Shown piece by piece: positions 53,609 to 61,687 of a DNA stretch of 64,000 bases. Under the pieces are notes generated by a model. It was given only the letters and a program-made list of their open reading frames with translations, did no database searches and was not told the origin of the DNA. The position numbers and the translations under genes are program-made. The first letter of the stretch is position 1. Every line of letters starts with the position of its first letter. The stretch spans positions 186,001 through 250,000 of the forward strand of contig QBYL01000001.1 of assembly GCA_003282835.1 (NCBI GenBank). The letters are read 5' to 3'. This stretch comes from Pelagibacteraceae bacterium AG-325-J13 (GTDB lineage: Bacteria > Pseudomonadota > Alphaproteobacteria > Pelagibacterales > Pelagibacteraceae).

Positions 53609-55012
53609 ATGATAAATAAAATTAACAAATTAATTCACAACAAAAATTCGCTTTTTTTAAAATTTTTATTCAAGTTAAGATATGTTGGTGGAATTTTTTT
53701 CATCTCAATGGTTCTATTTTTATTGATTCCAAATCTTCTTGACTATAAAAAAAAAGAAGCTGTTATCAGTAATTATTTATTAAAAAATTATGGAATTGAA
53801 CTTAATAGTATTAAAAGCATAGACTACAAAGTTCTACCTACTCCTAATTTAGAAGTTACGGGGGTAGTAGCAAATTTGAATATAACATCTCAGATAATTA
53901 AGACGAAGAAAGTAAGATTATTTATCCCATTAAAAAATATTTATAATTTTGAAAGTTTTGAAATAAAGTCGATTATTTTAGAAGATAGCGAGCTAGACAT
54001 AAGTCTAAGTAAACTAAAAAATTTCTACGAATTTTTTAAAGATTTAAATAAAAGAATTATTTTTAGAAATTTAAAACTAAAAATTAATGACGGCAATAAC
54101 AAACTTTTAGACGTATCAAATATTAATTTTTCTAATCATGGATTTAAAAAAGATAGATTAATTGGAGAAGTTTTTAATAGAAAGTTTAAAATAATAATTA
54201 AAGATAATTTTGATTTAATAAACATACTCTTAACCGATGTTGGATTGTCAGCGACAATTGATATAAATAAAACGAGTGTAGTTACCCCAATTTCAGGTAA
54301 CGTAAAAGTAAAATTAATTCAAACAAATTTAAAATTCAATTTTGAATATGATAACGAAAAGATAAAGATCACAGAAGCATACTTTAGAAATAAAAATTTG
54401 TCCTTTGATAACAAAAGTGTAATTAACTATAATCCTTTTTTTAATATTGACTCAGATTACTTTATTAAAGAGATAAATTCTAAGATTTTTGAAAATTTAG
54501 ATGTAAATAAACTTTTAGGGTTTAAAGATTTAATTAAAAAGATCAATAGCAACAATCAGATTAATTATAAGTCAAAAAAATTTAGCACAAACTTAATTGA
54601 TAAACTAAAAGTTAATTTAAATTTTACTTATGGAAGATTGACATTTCTCAAGAATTTTTCAATATCAAAAAGTAATTTTATTTGTAAAGGTAATGTCAAT
54701 TTATTAGATGAGTATCCAATAGTTTTTTTTGATTGCTTTTTAGACACAAAAAATAAAAAAAAATTGCTTAAAACTTTTTTAACTAAATCTATTCAGTCCG
54801 ACAAAATATTACAGCTTAAGGTAATAGGTAGATTAAATTTGTTAAATAATAAAATTTATTTTTCAAGTATTCAAATTGGGGAAGATAAAAAATTAAAAGA
54901 TAAAGATTTAAATTATTTAAAAGAAGTTTTTGAACAAATTTTATTTGATAAAGATTTTATAGGAATATTTGATTTTAATAAAATTAAATTATTTATTACT
55001 GAAATTTCTTAG
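53609..55012 (+). CDS. AsmA-like inner-membrane-anchored protein
   Basis: A 467-aa protein with one N-terminal membrane segment (residues ~27-45) and a long periplasmic part rich in beta strands. 'IKSIDYKVLPTPNLEVTGV' near residue 69 resembles the AsmA N-terminal block (I..i.yk.lP.p.l.i..v), and similar beta-alternating motifs run to the end. AsmA-type proteins are implicated in bridging lipid transport to the outer membrane. Weak conservation makes the family call moderate. It is divergent from uvrD (44 bases) and convergent with fumC (1-base gap). Confidence 0.6.
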   Translation: MINKINKLIHNKNSLFLKFLFKLRYVGGIFFISMVLFLLIPNLLDYKKKEAVISNYLLKNYGIELNSIKSIDYKVLPTPNLEVTGVVANLNITSQIIKTKKVRLFIPLKNIYNFESFEIKSIILEDSELDISLSKLKNFYEFFKDLNKRIIFRNLKLKINDGNNKLLDVSNINFSNHGFKKDRLIGEVFNRKFKIIIKDNFDLINILLTDVGLSATIDINKTSVVTPISGNVKVKLIQTNLKFNFEYDNEKIKITEAYFRNKNLSFDNKSVINYNPFFNIDSDYFIKEINSKIFENLDVNKLLGFKDLIKKINSNNQINYKSKKFSTNLIDKLKVNLNFTYGRLTFLKNFSISKSNFICKGNVNLLDEYPIVFFDCFLDTKNKKKLLKTFLTKSIQSDKILQLKVIGRLNLLNNKIYFSSIQIGEDKKLKDKDLNYLKEVFEQILFDKDFIGIFDFNKIKLFITEIS

Positions 55013-55013
55013 T

Positions 55014-56402
55014 TTATTTTGGTTTAGTCATCTTGATAGGGTTCATGACCTTATCGTATTCTTTTTGATCAATTAAACCTGCTTTAATTACTTCTTGTTT
55101 CAAAGTAGTTCCATTTTTGTATGCTGATTTTGCGATTTGAGCTGCCTTGTCGTAACCAATTTTCGGGGCTAGGGCTGTTACTAACATTAATGAATTATCT
55201 AAAAGATATTTTATTCTCTTTTTGTCTGCTTTTATTCCTCTTACACAGTACAAAGAAAAAGTTTTTGCAGAATCACTCATAATGTTAATTGATTGCAAAA
55301 TATTATGTATTATCAATGGCTTGAAAACATTTAGTTCGAAATGTCCATGAGATCCTGCCATAGTTATACCATTATGATTTCCAATTACTTTCACACAAAC
55401 CATTGTAACTGCTTCTGATTGAGTAGGATTTATTTTACCTGGCATAATAGATGATCCTGGTTCGTTAGATGGAAGAATTAATTCTCCATAACCAGCTCTT
55501 GGTCCAGACCCTAAAAATCTTATATCGTTAGCAATTTTCATCAAACACACTGCTGTGGTATTTAATGTTCCAGAAAAATTTACTATTTCATCATGAGCAG
55601 CTAAAGCTGCAAATTTATTAGACGAAGGTTTAAAAGGGAATTTAGTAATTCTACTTATTTCTCTAATTATCTTTTTATCAAAGTTTTTTCTAGTATTTAA
55701 GCCTGTTCCAACTGCTGTACCTCCTTGAGCCAAAAAATATATTTCTTTAAGTGCATTTTCTATTCTAACAATGCACTTTTTTAATTGAGATTGATATCCA
55801 GAAAATTCTTGCCCTAAAGTTAAAGGGGTCGCATCTTGTAAATGTGTTCTACCGACTTTAACAATATTTTTAAATTCTTTCGATTTTTTTGCTAAATCTT
55901 TTTCTAACAATTTTAGAGACGGAAGAAGATTATCTCTAGTTAAATAAGCTATGGCAATATGCATTGCTGTCGGAAATACATCATTCGTAGATTGTGATTT
56001 ATTTACATGGTCATTTGGGTGAACAGGTTTTTTCGTACCCATTTTACCCCCCATCATTTGGATTGCTCTATTTGCAATTACTTCATTGACATTCATATTT
56101 GTTTGCGTTCCTGACCCTGTCTGCCAAACTTTTAACGGGAAATGTTTGTTAAGTTTTCCTTTAATAACTTCATCTGCGGCTTTAATTATGTATCTACTTA
56201 TTTTAGGATCTAGATCCTTATTCTTAGTATTAATTATTGCAGCTGCTTTTTTTATTATAGCGATTGAACTTATAACAATAGGTCTTACTAAAAAATCACC
56301 TATATCAAAATACTTATTTGATCTCTCAGTAGATGCACCCCAATACTTATCACCAGGGACTTTAATTTTACCGATACTATCAAATTCAGTTCTATATTTC
56401 AT
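55014..56402 (-). CDS. fumC: Class II fumarate hydratase
   Basis: Converts fumarate to malate in the TCA cycle; oxygen-stable, iron-free. 462 aa. 'YWGASTERS' near residue 20, '[18 protein letters not shown]' near 96, '[17 protein letters not shown]' with the active His near 183, and the signature '[17 protein letters not shown]' near 316. Its 60-base upstream gap is shared with the divergent MazG-like gene. Confidence 0.97.
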   Translation of the reverse strand: MKYRTEFDSIGKIKVPGDKYWGASTERSNKYFDIGDFLVRPIVISSIAIIKKAAAIINTKNKDLDPKISRYIIKAADEVIKGKLNKHFPLKVWQTGSGTQTNMNVNEVIANRAIQMMGGKMGTKKPVHPNDHVNKSQSTNDVFPTAMHIAIAYLTRDNLLPSLKLLEKDLAKKSKEFKNIVKVGRTHLQDATPLTLGQEFSGYQSQLKKCIVRIENALKEIYFLAQGGTAVGTGLNTRKNFDKKIIREISRITKFPFKPSSNKFAALAAHDEIVNFSGTLNTTAVCLMKIANDIRFLGSGPRAGYGELILPSNEPGSSIMPGKINPTQSEAVTMVCVKVIGNHNGITMAGSHGHFELNVFKPLIIHNILQSINIMSDSAKTFSLYCVRGIKADKKRIKYLLDNSLMLVTALAPKIGYDKAAQIAKSAYKNGTTLKQEVIKAGLIDQKEYDKVMNPIKMTKPK

Positions 56403-56462
56403 ATGCGATTCTTATTATAATACACCCAATTTGATTATATATAAATTAGAATCGGAGAAAAA

Positions 56463-56831
56463 ATGAGTAATTTTGAAAAAGTTAAAAAATTTATGCAAAC
56501 ATTTGGCCAAGAGGTAAAGAATGAACCATCTTTTCCAAACGATAAAATTGTAAAATTAAGATACGGATTAATACAAGAAGAGTTGTCGGAGTTAAAATTA
56601 GCTATGCAGCAAAGAAATATTGCTGAAATAGCTGATGCTTTGACTGACATTTTATATGTTACTTATGGCGCAGGACACGCTTATGGTATAAATTTAGATA
56701 AGTGCTTCGAAGAGGTACAAAAATCTAATATGAGTAAATTAGGAGATAACGGAAAACCAATTTATAATGAAAATGGCAAAGTAATGAAAGGACCTAATTA
56801 TTTTAAACCCAACCTGAAAAAATTTTTATGA
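56463..56831 (+). CDS. MazG-like nucleotide pyrophosphohydrolase
   Basis: A 122-aa all-alpha NTP-PPase domain protein. 'GLIQEELSELKLAM' near residue 35 and 'AEIADALTDILYVTYGAG' near 54 give the ExxE and ExxD metal motifs. The C-terminal 'GPNYFKPNLKKFL' type is known from stand-alone members. Such enzymes hydrolyse NTPs or dNTPs to NMP and pyrophosphate for pool cleaning; the substrate here is unknown. A Shine-Dalgarno (GGAGAAAA) precedes the ATG. The stop overlaps a 26-codon reading frame. Confidence 0.8.
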   Translation: MSNFEKVKKFMQTFGQEVKNEPSFPNDKIVKLRYGLIQEELSELKLAMQQRNIAEIADALTDILYVTYGAGHAYGINLDKCFEEVQKSNMSKLGDNGKPIYNENGKVMKGPNYFKPNLKKFL

Positions 56832-56908
56832 AAGAAAGCTTGTATTGGATAAGTATTGGTATTGCTTTGGCTATGCTGCTTTATTTAAGCGATAAATATA
56901 TTTTATAG
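56828..56908 (+). CDS. 26-aa single-pass membrane peptide, hypothetical
   Basis: ATGA overlap with the MazG-like stop, then 26 codons encoding MKESLYWISIGIALAMLLYL and a short basic/polar end. It would span the membrane once. Coupling by ATGA is the same arrangement seen between real genes in this genome, which supports translation. No family is recognised. Confidence 0.5.
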   Translation: MKESLYWISIGIALAMLLYLSDKYIL

Positions 56909-56925
56909 TTAGTTGCTTGATATTC

Positions 56926-57294
56926 TTAGCGTTTAAGTTTTATTGGTTTACCGTATTTATTTTTCTTTTTCTCACCTTCTGTACACCAAATAACAATTAA
57001 AATTATTGCAGCTATTAACCCAACATAAGGAATATAAGCTGTTAACTGCCACCATCCGGATTTACCCGTATCATGCAATCGTCTTTCTGTTACAGCTAAT
57101 GCAGGATCCAAAATTATAAAACCGAAAATCACACCAAGCGCGAAAAATAATGGCATTTGTATACCCAAAATTATAGAACCATAAGTACCAAGCATAGAAA
57201 ATAGATAAAAGTACCAAAACTCTGATCTAGATGCTCTTCCTTTAAAATCAGAAAACTTTTGAAAACATGTTTTTAATGATGTTAAAAAATTCAT
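56926..57294 (-). CDS. DUF805 membrane protein
   Basis: A 122-aa protein with the DUF805 signature: 'KFSDFKGRASRSEFWYFYLF' near residues 13-32, three to four membrane segments, and 'RRLHDTGKSGWWQL' near 91-104. The lysine-rich C-terminus is cytoplasmic. Function of the family is unknown; members are often near envelope or mobile genes. It marks the last recognisable gene before the repeat array. Confidence 0.88.
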   Translation of the reverse strand: MNFLTSLKTCFQKFSDFKGRASRSEFWYFYLFSMLGTYGSIILGIQMPLFFALGVIFGFIILDPALAVTERRLHDTGKSGWWQLTAYIPYVGLIAAIILIVIWCTEGEKKKNKYGKPIKLKR

Positions 57295-57398
57295 AATATC
57301 TTTTAAACTAAAAGTAATGAATTTAAAAAGGGTGTTTCGTATTTCTGAAGATCAAATTTAAACTTCTAAACAGTTTTAAATAACAAAACACTTGGAAA

Positions 57399-57423
57399 GG
57401 GGCATTCTGTTATTAGGTGCCCC
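57399..57423. repeat. R1: diverged copy of the tmRNA-tail repeat
   Basis: 25 bases with GGGGCA/TGCCCC ends pairing as a hairpin, and interior differing from the tmRNA tail at a few positions (ATTCTGTTATTAGG where the others have GTTCTGTTGCCAGG). The conserved leader found after R2-R4 is missing here. It may be a decayed attachment site left of the array, or serve as a hairpin terminator for the small gene whose stop is at 57436. The rest of 57295-57435 is AT-rich with nothing recognised. Confidence 0.6.
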
Positions 57424-57435
57424 AACCCAAATCAC

Positions 57436-57642
57436 TTAACTTTTAAATAGTTCTAACGCTTTTTTTAACAGTTCTTCTGATTTTGCATGATCACCACTTG
57501 AATGAGCTTTCATTCCTTGATCATGAAGATTTTTTGCTGCTTCAATTTTGGAAGCAACTTTTCCAGCTAACATAGGGCATGAGCCTGCGTACGCTGAGCT
57601 AGAAAATAAAATAATACTAATAACTACTAAAATATTTTTCAT
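57436..57642 (-). CDS. Small secreted protein, hypothetical
   Basis: 68 aa from the ATG at 57642, chosen because AAAGGAAAAAA lies just before it; an upstream in-frame ATG (57678) would add 12 polar residues before the signal peptide. The signal peptide is 'MKNILVVISIILFSSSAYA'. The mature ~49 residues are helical ('GKVASKIEAAKNLHDQGMKAHSSGDHAKSEELLKKALELF' region) and look like one TPR-like or coiled helix pair. Lies between R1 and R2 on the opposite strand to the cassette cargo. No function recognised. Confidence 0.75.
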   Translation of the reverse strand: MKNILVVISIILFSSSAYAGSCPMLAGKVASKIEAAKNLHDQGMKAHSSGDHAKSEELLKKALELFKS

Positions 57643-57656
57643 TTTTTTTCCTTTTG

Positions 57657-57779
57657 TTAAAAACCCATATTTGACCAATTGTCTTTATCCTCAAACTTTT
57701 TAAGCTCTTTTTTTGTGATAGGCCTAAAAAGAATATAAGCAATGACTATTGCCAGCGATATAAGTATAATTGTTTTCAC
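57657..57779 (-). CDS. 40-aa membrane peptide, hypothetical (GTG start)
   Basis: A GTG-started frame: one membrane segment (KTIILISLAIVIAYILF) followed by a charged tail (KKELKKFEDKDNW). Its stop is 15 bases before the start of the small secreted protein gene on the same strand, which suggests co-transcription. There is no clear Shine-Dalgarno, so translation is uncertain. Confidence 0.42.
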   Translation of the reverse strand: MKTIILISLAIVIAYILFRPITKKELKKFEDKDNWSNMGF

Positions 57780-57822
57780 AAGACAATATTACTCAAATTA
57801 TTTTTGATTTCACTGCGACAAG

Positions 57823-57953
57823 GGGGCGTTCTGTTGCCAGGTGCCGTAAACCTTTTTACGTTATACAACAATTCTAGATCATAAAAAACGGCTATTTCTT
57901 TGCTGGGTGAGTCCATATTGTGTACAACGGTGTGACGGGTTATGCTGTGTCCA
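57823..57953 (+). repeat. R2: tmRNA-tail repeat plus conserved leader (left end of cassette array)
   Basis: The core GTTCTGTTGCCAGGTGCC with leading GGGGC is identical to the tmRNA 3' tail. The leader from 57858 to 57914 (57 bases) differs at only two sites among R2, R3 and R4. The hydrolase ATG is exactly 131 bases after the repeat start. Repeat pair GAGTCC/GTGTAC at 57909/57920 has 11-bp pitch. No such pair precedes this copy, as expected for the outer edge of an array. Confidence 0.88.
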
Positions 57954-58910
57954 ATGAAAAAACTTTTAGCGATCGTGGTTCTGGGTTTGTTGTGGAGTGA
58001 GAATACTTTTGCAAATGATAATCGAAAATGTATAAATGAGACTGGATTTGTTAGCGATAAATTTAACTTTAGCAAAACTATAAAGTTTGAAGATCCAGAA
58101 AATACTTTAATTTTCATGTATCATCACGGCGGAGCCGCTGAAGAGGCACGTACTTCTGACTGTGTCTTTAATGAAGAAAATATAAAAAATGCAATTAAAC
58201 TAACAAAAGAAGATTTTGGAACAAAATACAGGTATCTTTATGTAGTAAATACAAAACCATTGTATGGTGACGCTTATAAAGATAGGAAAAATAAAACTAA
58301 ATGGAAAGCTTTTCCAGTAGGTGAATATCCTGGAAAAACAAAAATAGAAAAAAAAATCGATTTAATAAATGAAATTAACGAAAATTTTTATTCACAAGGC
58401 ATCAAACCTGAAAACATAATCATGACAGGACATTCTAATGGAGGTTATGCATCTCTTTTGTATACAGCAAGACATCCTGATAAAGTTAGAGGTGCTATTG
58501 CTTATCATCCAGCCTGTTGTGGCAAGTTAACAAAGTCTGATATTGCAACAGAGAAAGGAAGAAAAAAATGGCTTAAAGATGAAAATTGGAAATGTCCTAT
58601 TAAAGAAAAAGGTAAGTACCCTTGTGCTGAAGCATTCTGGACATTTAGATCAAAAATCATTGATGAAATTCTAAGTAATAATAATCTTAAAGCTGTAGTG
58701 ATACATAACAATGATGACCCTTATGACGGAGAGCATAGTGAATGGTTAAAACAAATAAAAACTGTCAAATTTATTGAAACACCAGGAAAAAAGGACAAGT
58801 GGAAAATAAATGGAAAATCTTGCAAAAGTTGGAAGCCTTTTGGACATAATGTACACGCAAGTCCATGTATGAGTGAATATTTTCCAGAAATTACAGCATA
58901 TTTCAAATGA
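57954..58910 (+). CDS. Exported alpha/beta hydrolase (cassette 1 cargo)
   Basis: 318 aa with a signal peptide 'MKKLLAIVVLGLLWSENTFA'. Nucleophile elbow G-H-S-N-G in 'IMTGHSNGGYASLLYTARHP' near residues 160-179; an Asp in 'NNDDPYDGEHSEW' and a His in 'FGHNVHASPC' near the end could complete the triad. Several Cys may form periplasmic disulfides. It resembles polyhydroxyalkanoate-depolymerase/dienelactone-type esterases in layout, but the substrate is unknown. The start at 57954 is preferred by the signal peptide; an in-frame ATG lies 12 bases upstream. Its first 35 bases are identical to those of the lipoprotein gene at 61687. Confidence 0.82.
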   Translation: MKKLLAIVVLGLLWSENTFANDNRKCINETGFVSDKFNFSKTIKFEDPENTLIFMYHHGGAAEEARTSDCVFNEENIKNAIKLTKEDFGTKYRYLYVVNTKPLYGDAYKDRKNKTKWKAFPVGEYPGKTKIEKKIDLINEINENFYSQGIKPENIIMTGHSNGGYASLLYTARHPDKVRGAIAYHPACCGKLTKSDIATEKGRKKWLKDENWKCPIKEKGKYPCAEAFWTFRSKIIDEILSNNNLKAVVIHNNDDPYDGEHSEWLKQIKTVKFIETPGKKDKWKINGKSCKSWKPFGHNVHASPCMSEYFPEITAYFK

Positions 58911-58917
58911 GTAAATA

Positions 58918-58986
58918 ATGAAAAAACTTTATTTTGAAGAAAAAAAAATAAAACCTTAAAGTGGGCTCTACGTCTATATTGCGTCT
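58918..58986 (+). other. Leader remnant and 11-bp-pitch repeat pair
   Basis: At 58918 ATGAAAAAACTTTA repeats the start of the shared signal-peptide sequence but stops after 13 codons. At 58970 and 58981 ACGTCT and GCGTCT form a direct-repeat pair with 11-bp pitch like those before R3-R5, though no tmRNA-tail core follows. I read it as debris of an earlier cassette boundary. The whole gap 58911-59034 holds nothing else recognised. Confidence 0.45.
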
Positions 58987-59034
58987 TAAAAATTTATGGT
59001 ATGGAGATAAAATTAATCTAAAAATCAGGATTGT

Positions 59035-60852
59035 ATGAGTCAAATTTTAAAAAATTTTATCTTTTTTCTTTTTTCATGTTTTTTAATTATAAGGCCAGCT
59101 TACTCAGTGAACATAACAGGAGCTAATACAATTAATAGCGACTCAACAGCTCAACAAGTTTATAATGCAGACGATACATCATTAACAATTACAAATTCTT
59201 CGACTTTGTCAAGAACTGGACAAGCACCAGTTAATATAAATGAAAAGGATGATGGAACTCTAACAATAAACTCTGGTTCGTCAATTACAGCGACTTCTCA
59301 TAATACCGTTCAAGGAAAAGACCAGACGGGATTAACTGTCACTAATTCAGGAACTATTAGCTCTGGTGGATCGAAAGCAATTAATTTATTAAACGCTCAG
59401 GATACTACTGTAACAAATAATTCTGGAGGAATAATAAAAAGTAATACTAACACTGTTACTCTTACAGAAAATTCAGGAACGGGTAATAATGTAACAATTA
59501 ATAACTCAGGACAGATATTTTCTGAAGCTGTTAGCTCAGGCACAACTAATAATAATGCCGTTAAGTCTGAAGATGATACTAATAATATGACTTTAACGAA
59601 TAATGTAGGTGGTCATATATATAATAATAATTCCTCCGCAACTGCACTACAACAAGCAACAGTTTTTATTGCTGCCGAAGATACCGCAACCTTGACTAAC
59701 AGTGGAACAATAGAAAATAAAGCAGGTCCAGAAAATTGGGCCATTGGATTAGCAGGTACCGGTGTCACAGTGACTTTAAAAGATAAAGGAAAAGTAATAG
59801 GAAAAATTAATTCAGGGGGTTCAGGAGGACATACAATTAAACTACAACACGGTGCAGGACAAGGTTATTACTATGACATAACTGGGAGCGGATCCTATAC
59901 TTTACAAGATCTAGATGGGAATCCTGTTGTCAAAGGTTCAGCAGGATCTGTGGGTCAAGGTGGAAATGAAATGGTAGATGAGGAACTAGGATATAAATCA
60001 TTAAGTATGAAAAATTCTCTTGCAAGATATAATCAAAGCGATGAATACTTAGAAAGAGAAAAGGGATGGGGTGAAATCACAACTTCTTTTTTAAAAAGAG
60101 AGGGAGACAAGAATACTTTAGCACTCGATAATGAAAAAATAGGTATAGGTGCAAATATCTTTGAACCAATCTCAAATAATAAAACTCTAATTTTTTCTTT
60201 TGAAACTAGCTTGCAAAATATTTCCGCTAACCACGATATTGATAAATTTAGCTTTTTAACAGGTATAAACTTTGATGAAATTGGAATTAGTGACGGAATA
60301 AATTCAGAAATATATGTTTTAGGTGGAGCTAGTTTTAATAAAAGTGAAAGAAATATTTTAACAAATACTACATCGACTGGATTGCTAGACATATCTGATG
60401 AATATATGAGTTATGAAATTTTAATTGGAAACAAATTAAAATTTAACAACTTATTACCTGATTTAAGTTTTAATTTTGGTTACTCGCATACGCCATCTCA
60501 TGAAGAAAGCAAATATTACAAATGGGAAGAGAGAGATGTTTATAATGGATCTGTGGCCTTAAGTAATGAAAATCAAATTTTAAAAGATAAAAAAAAGAAT
60601 TTATATTTTTCTTGGATAGCTGATGCTAGAACAGTAATTGATGATAATGTTCAAGTTTTTTATGTAAATGGAACAAAAGGATCTTATTCTCAGAACAATG
60701 ATTTAAAGACTGAATTTAGTTTATCCGCTGGATTAAATTTTGATTATAATTTTAATAATAATAATAAATTCTCAATTGCTCTAGAAGGTCTCCAAACAAG
60801 TCAAGACACAAGCGGAGTTCAAGCAAACTTAAAATACACAAATAAATTTTAA
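59035..60852 (+). CDS. Autotransporter-like outer-membrane protein (cassette 1 cargo)
   Basis: 605 aa. Signal peptide at residues 1-25 ('...PAYS-VNITG'). Residues ~26-310 are a Thr/Asn/Ser/Gly-rich passenger with repeated 'TNSGTI', 'TITNSS', 'TNNSGG' strands typical of a beta-helix. Residues ~335-605 form an autotransporter-type barrel of alternating aromatic strands ending in Phe ('NLKYTNKF'), the usual BAM recognition end. Cys-free. The passenger is short for the class. It probably displays a surface domain; adhesion or phage/grazer interaction is speculation. No conserved protease or cleavage motif is seen. Confidence 0.75.
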   Translation: MSQILKNFIFFLFSCFLIIRPAYSVNITGANTINSDSTAQQVYNADDTSLTITNSSTLSRTGQAPVNINEKDDGTLTINSGSSITATSHNTVQGKDQTGLTVTNSGTISSGGSKAINLLNAQDTTVTNNSGGIIKSNTNTVTLTENSGTGNNVTINNSGQIFSEAVSSGTTNNNAVKSEDDTNNMTLTNNVGGHIYNNNSSATALQQATVFIAAEDTATLTNSGTIENKAGPENWAIGLAGTGVTVTLKDKGKVIGKINSGGSGGHTIKLQHGAGQGYYYDITGSGSYTLQDLDGNPVVKGSAGSVGQGGNEMVDEELGYKSLSMKNSLARYNQSDEYLEREKGWGEITTSFLKREGDKNTLALDNEKIGIGANIFEPISNNKTLIFSFETSLQNISANHDIDKFSFLTGINFDEIGISDGINSEIYVLGGASFNKSERNILTNTTSTGLLDISDEYMSYEILIGNKLKFNNLLPDLSFNFGYSHTPSHEESKYYKWEERDVYNGSVALSNENQILKDKKKNLYFSWIADARTVIDDNVQVFYVNGTKGSYSQNNDLKTEFSLSAGLNFDYNFNNNNKFSIALEGLQTSQDTSGVQANLKYTNKF

Positions 60853-60859
60853 TTAAATT

Positions 60860-60876
60860 ACGTCCAGTAAACGTCC
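60860..60876 (+). repeat. Arm-type direct-repeat pair before R3
   Basis: ACGTCC at 60860 and again at 60871, pitch 11 bp, starting 74 bases before the R3 core. Likely integrase arm-binding pair; inferred from the matching pairs before R4 and R5. Confidence 0.5.
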
Positions 60877-60933
60877 TAGCGAGTTGTACCAATCAATTAT
60901 CTTTACGTATTTTAATAAATTCAGAAGTTGTTA

Positions 60934-61064
60934 GGGGCGTTCTGTTGCCAGGTGCCCTTAACCTGTTAACGTTATACAACAATTCTAGATCATAAAAAAC
61001 GGTTATTTCTTTGCTGGGTGAGTCCGTATTGTGTCCGCCAGTGAGTCCGGATATGTTGAGTCTA
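60934..61064 (+). repeat. R3: tmRNA-tail repeat plus conserved leader
   Basis: 24-base core identical to the tmRNA tail, then the conserved leader with GAGTCC/GTGTCC at 61020/61031 (11-bp pitch, 86 bases after the core start, same as R2 and R4). The next gene starts exactly 131 bases after the repeat start. Together with the pair at 60860 this junction has arm-core-arm layout, like an attP or the internal junction of tandem integrated elements. Confidence 0.9.
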
Positions 61065-61337
61065 ATGAAAAAAAAATTAGATTATGATGATATTGAAAAA
61101 TTTAGAACTAAATATTGTTTAGATAATCCTATTTATAATTTAACCAAAAATGTAGGGCGTGGCGAAGCATCAGTTGCTATGTTATTTATAATCGGTATTC
61201 CAGCCCAATTAATTGGAGCTGGACAGGCTGGTGTTCTATTAGCATTTGCTTTTGCAATTTTCACTTGGTTTTATACAAAACATCTTGAAAAAGAGTTTGA
61301 AAAAGCATGGAGAAAGCATTTTGAGCAGAAAGAATAA
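61065..61337 (+). CDS. Small membrane protein, hypothetical (cassette 2 cargo)
   Basis: 90 aa from the ATG at 61065, which sits at the same distance from R3 as the starts after R2 and R4; an in-frame ATG lies 12 bases upstream. A polar N-terminus of ~35 residues is followed by two hydrophobic segments (ASVAMLFIIGIPAQLIGAG and GVLLAFAFAIFTWFY) and a charged helix (KHLEKEFEKAWRKHFEQKE). No family recognised. Its stop overlaps the next gene (TAATG). Confidence 0.68.
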   Translation: MKKKLDYDDIEKFRTKYCLDNPIYNLTKNVGRGEASVAMLFIIGIPAQLIGAGQAGVLLAFAFAIFTWFYTKHLEKEFEKAWRKHFEQKE

Positions 61338-61687
61338 TGAAAAACTTTTTAAATAAAATATTTGGAAAAAAAAACGAAAACTTGGTGAACGATGTTCATC
61401 TAGGCAAAATAGCCTGGACCGTAGCTTGTTGGATGCATGTAGTATTAGATAAAGAAAAGAATATAAATATAAAAAAATATAATCAAAAAGTTGAAAAATT
61501 TTCTAAATTATTTTTAAAACAAGAAAAAAAAAGAGGATATATAGAAGATTTTAACGATTTAGACGTTAGAATATTAACCACATTGTCTATTTCTTGCGAT
61601 CCAATTGCAGCAATTGAATTAAGCAAACGTAACAGTTTCGATTATAAAAAAGCTAAAGCTTTTGAGAAAGAGATTGGATACAAATAA
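61337..61687 (+). CDS. Hypothetical cytoplasmic protein (cassette 2 cargo)
   Basis: 116 aa, mostly helical, basic, no signal peptide or membrane segment. 'KIAWTVACWMHVVLDKEKN' near residues 24-42 and 'LDVRILTTLSISCDPIAAIEL' near 76-96 are its most conserved-looking parts. TAATG overlaps at both ends join it to the membrane protein before and the lipoprotein after. I do not recognise a family. Confidence 0.65.
   Translation: MKNFLNKIFGKKNENLVNDVHLGKIAWTVACWMHVVLDKEKNINIKKYNQKVEKFSKLFLKQEKKRGYIEDFNDLDVRILTTLSISCDPIAAIELSKRNSFDYKKAKAFEKEIGYK

Noticed and set aside
60033-60392. Minus-strand 119-codon open frame
   Set aside because: Shadow inside the barrel part of the autotransporter-like gene; no start context and no recognisable protein features.
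61011-61064. TTG-started N-terminal extension (MLGESVLCP...) on the first genes of cassettes 2 and 3
   Set aside because: The extension is encoded by the constant leader and is interrupted by a stop in R2, so it reflects repeat DNA, not protein conservation.
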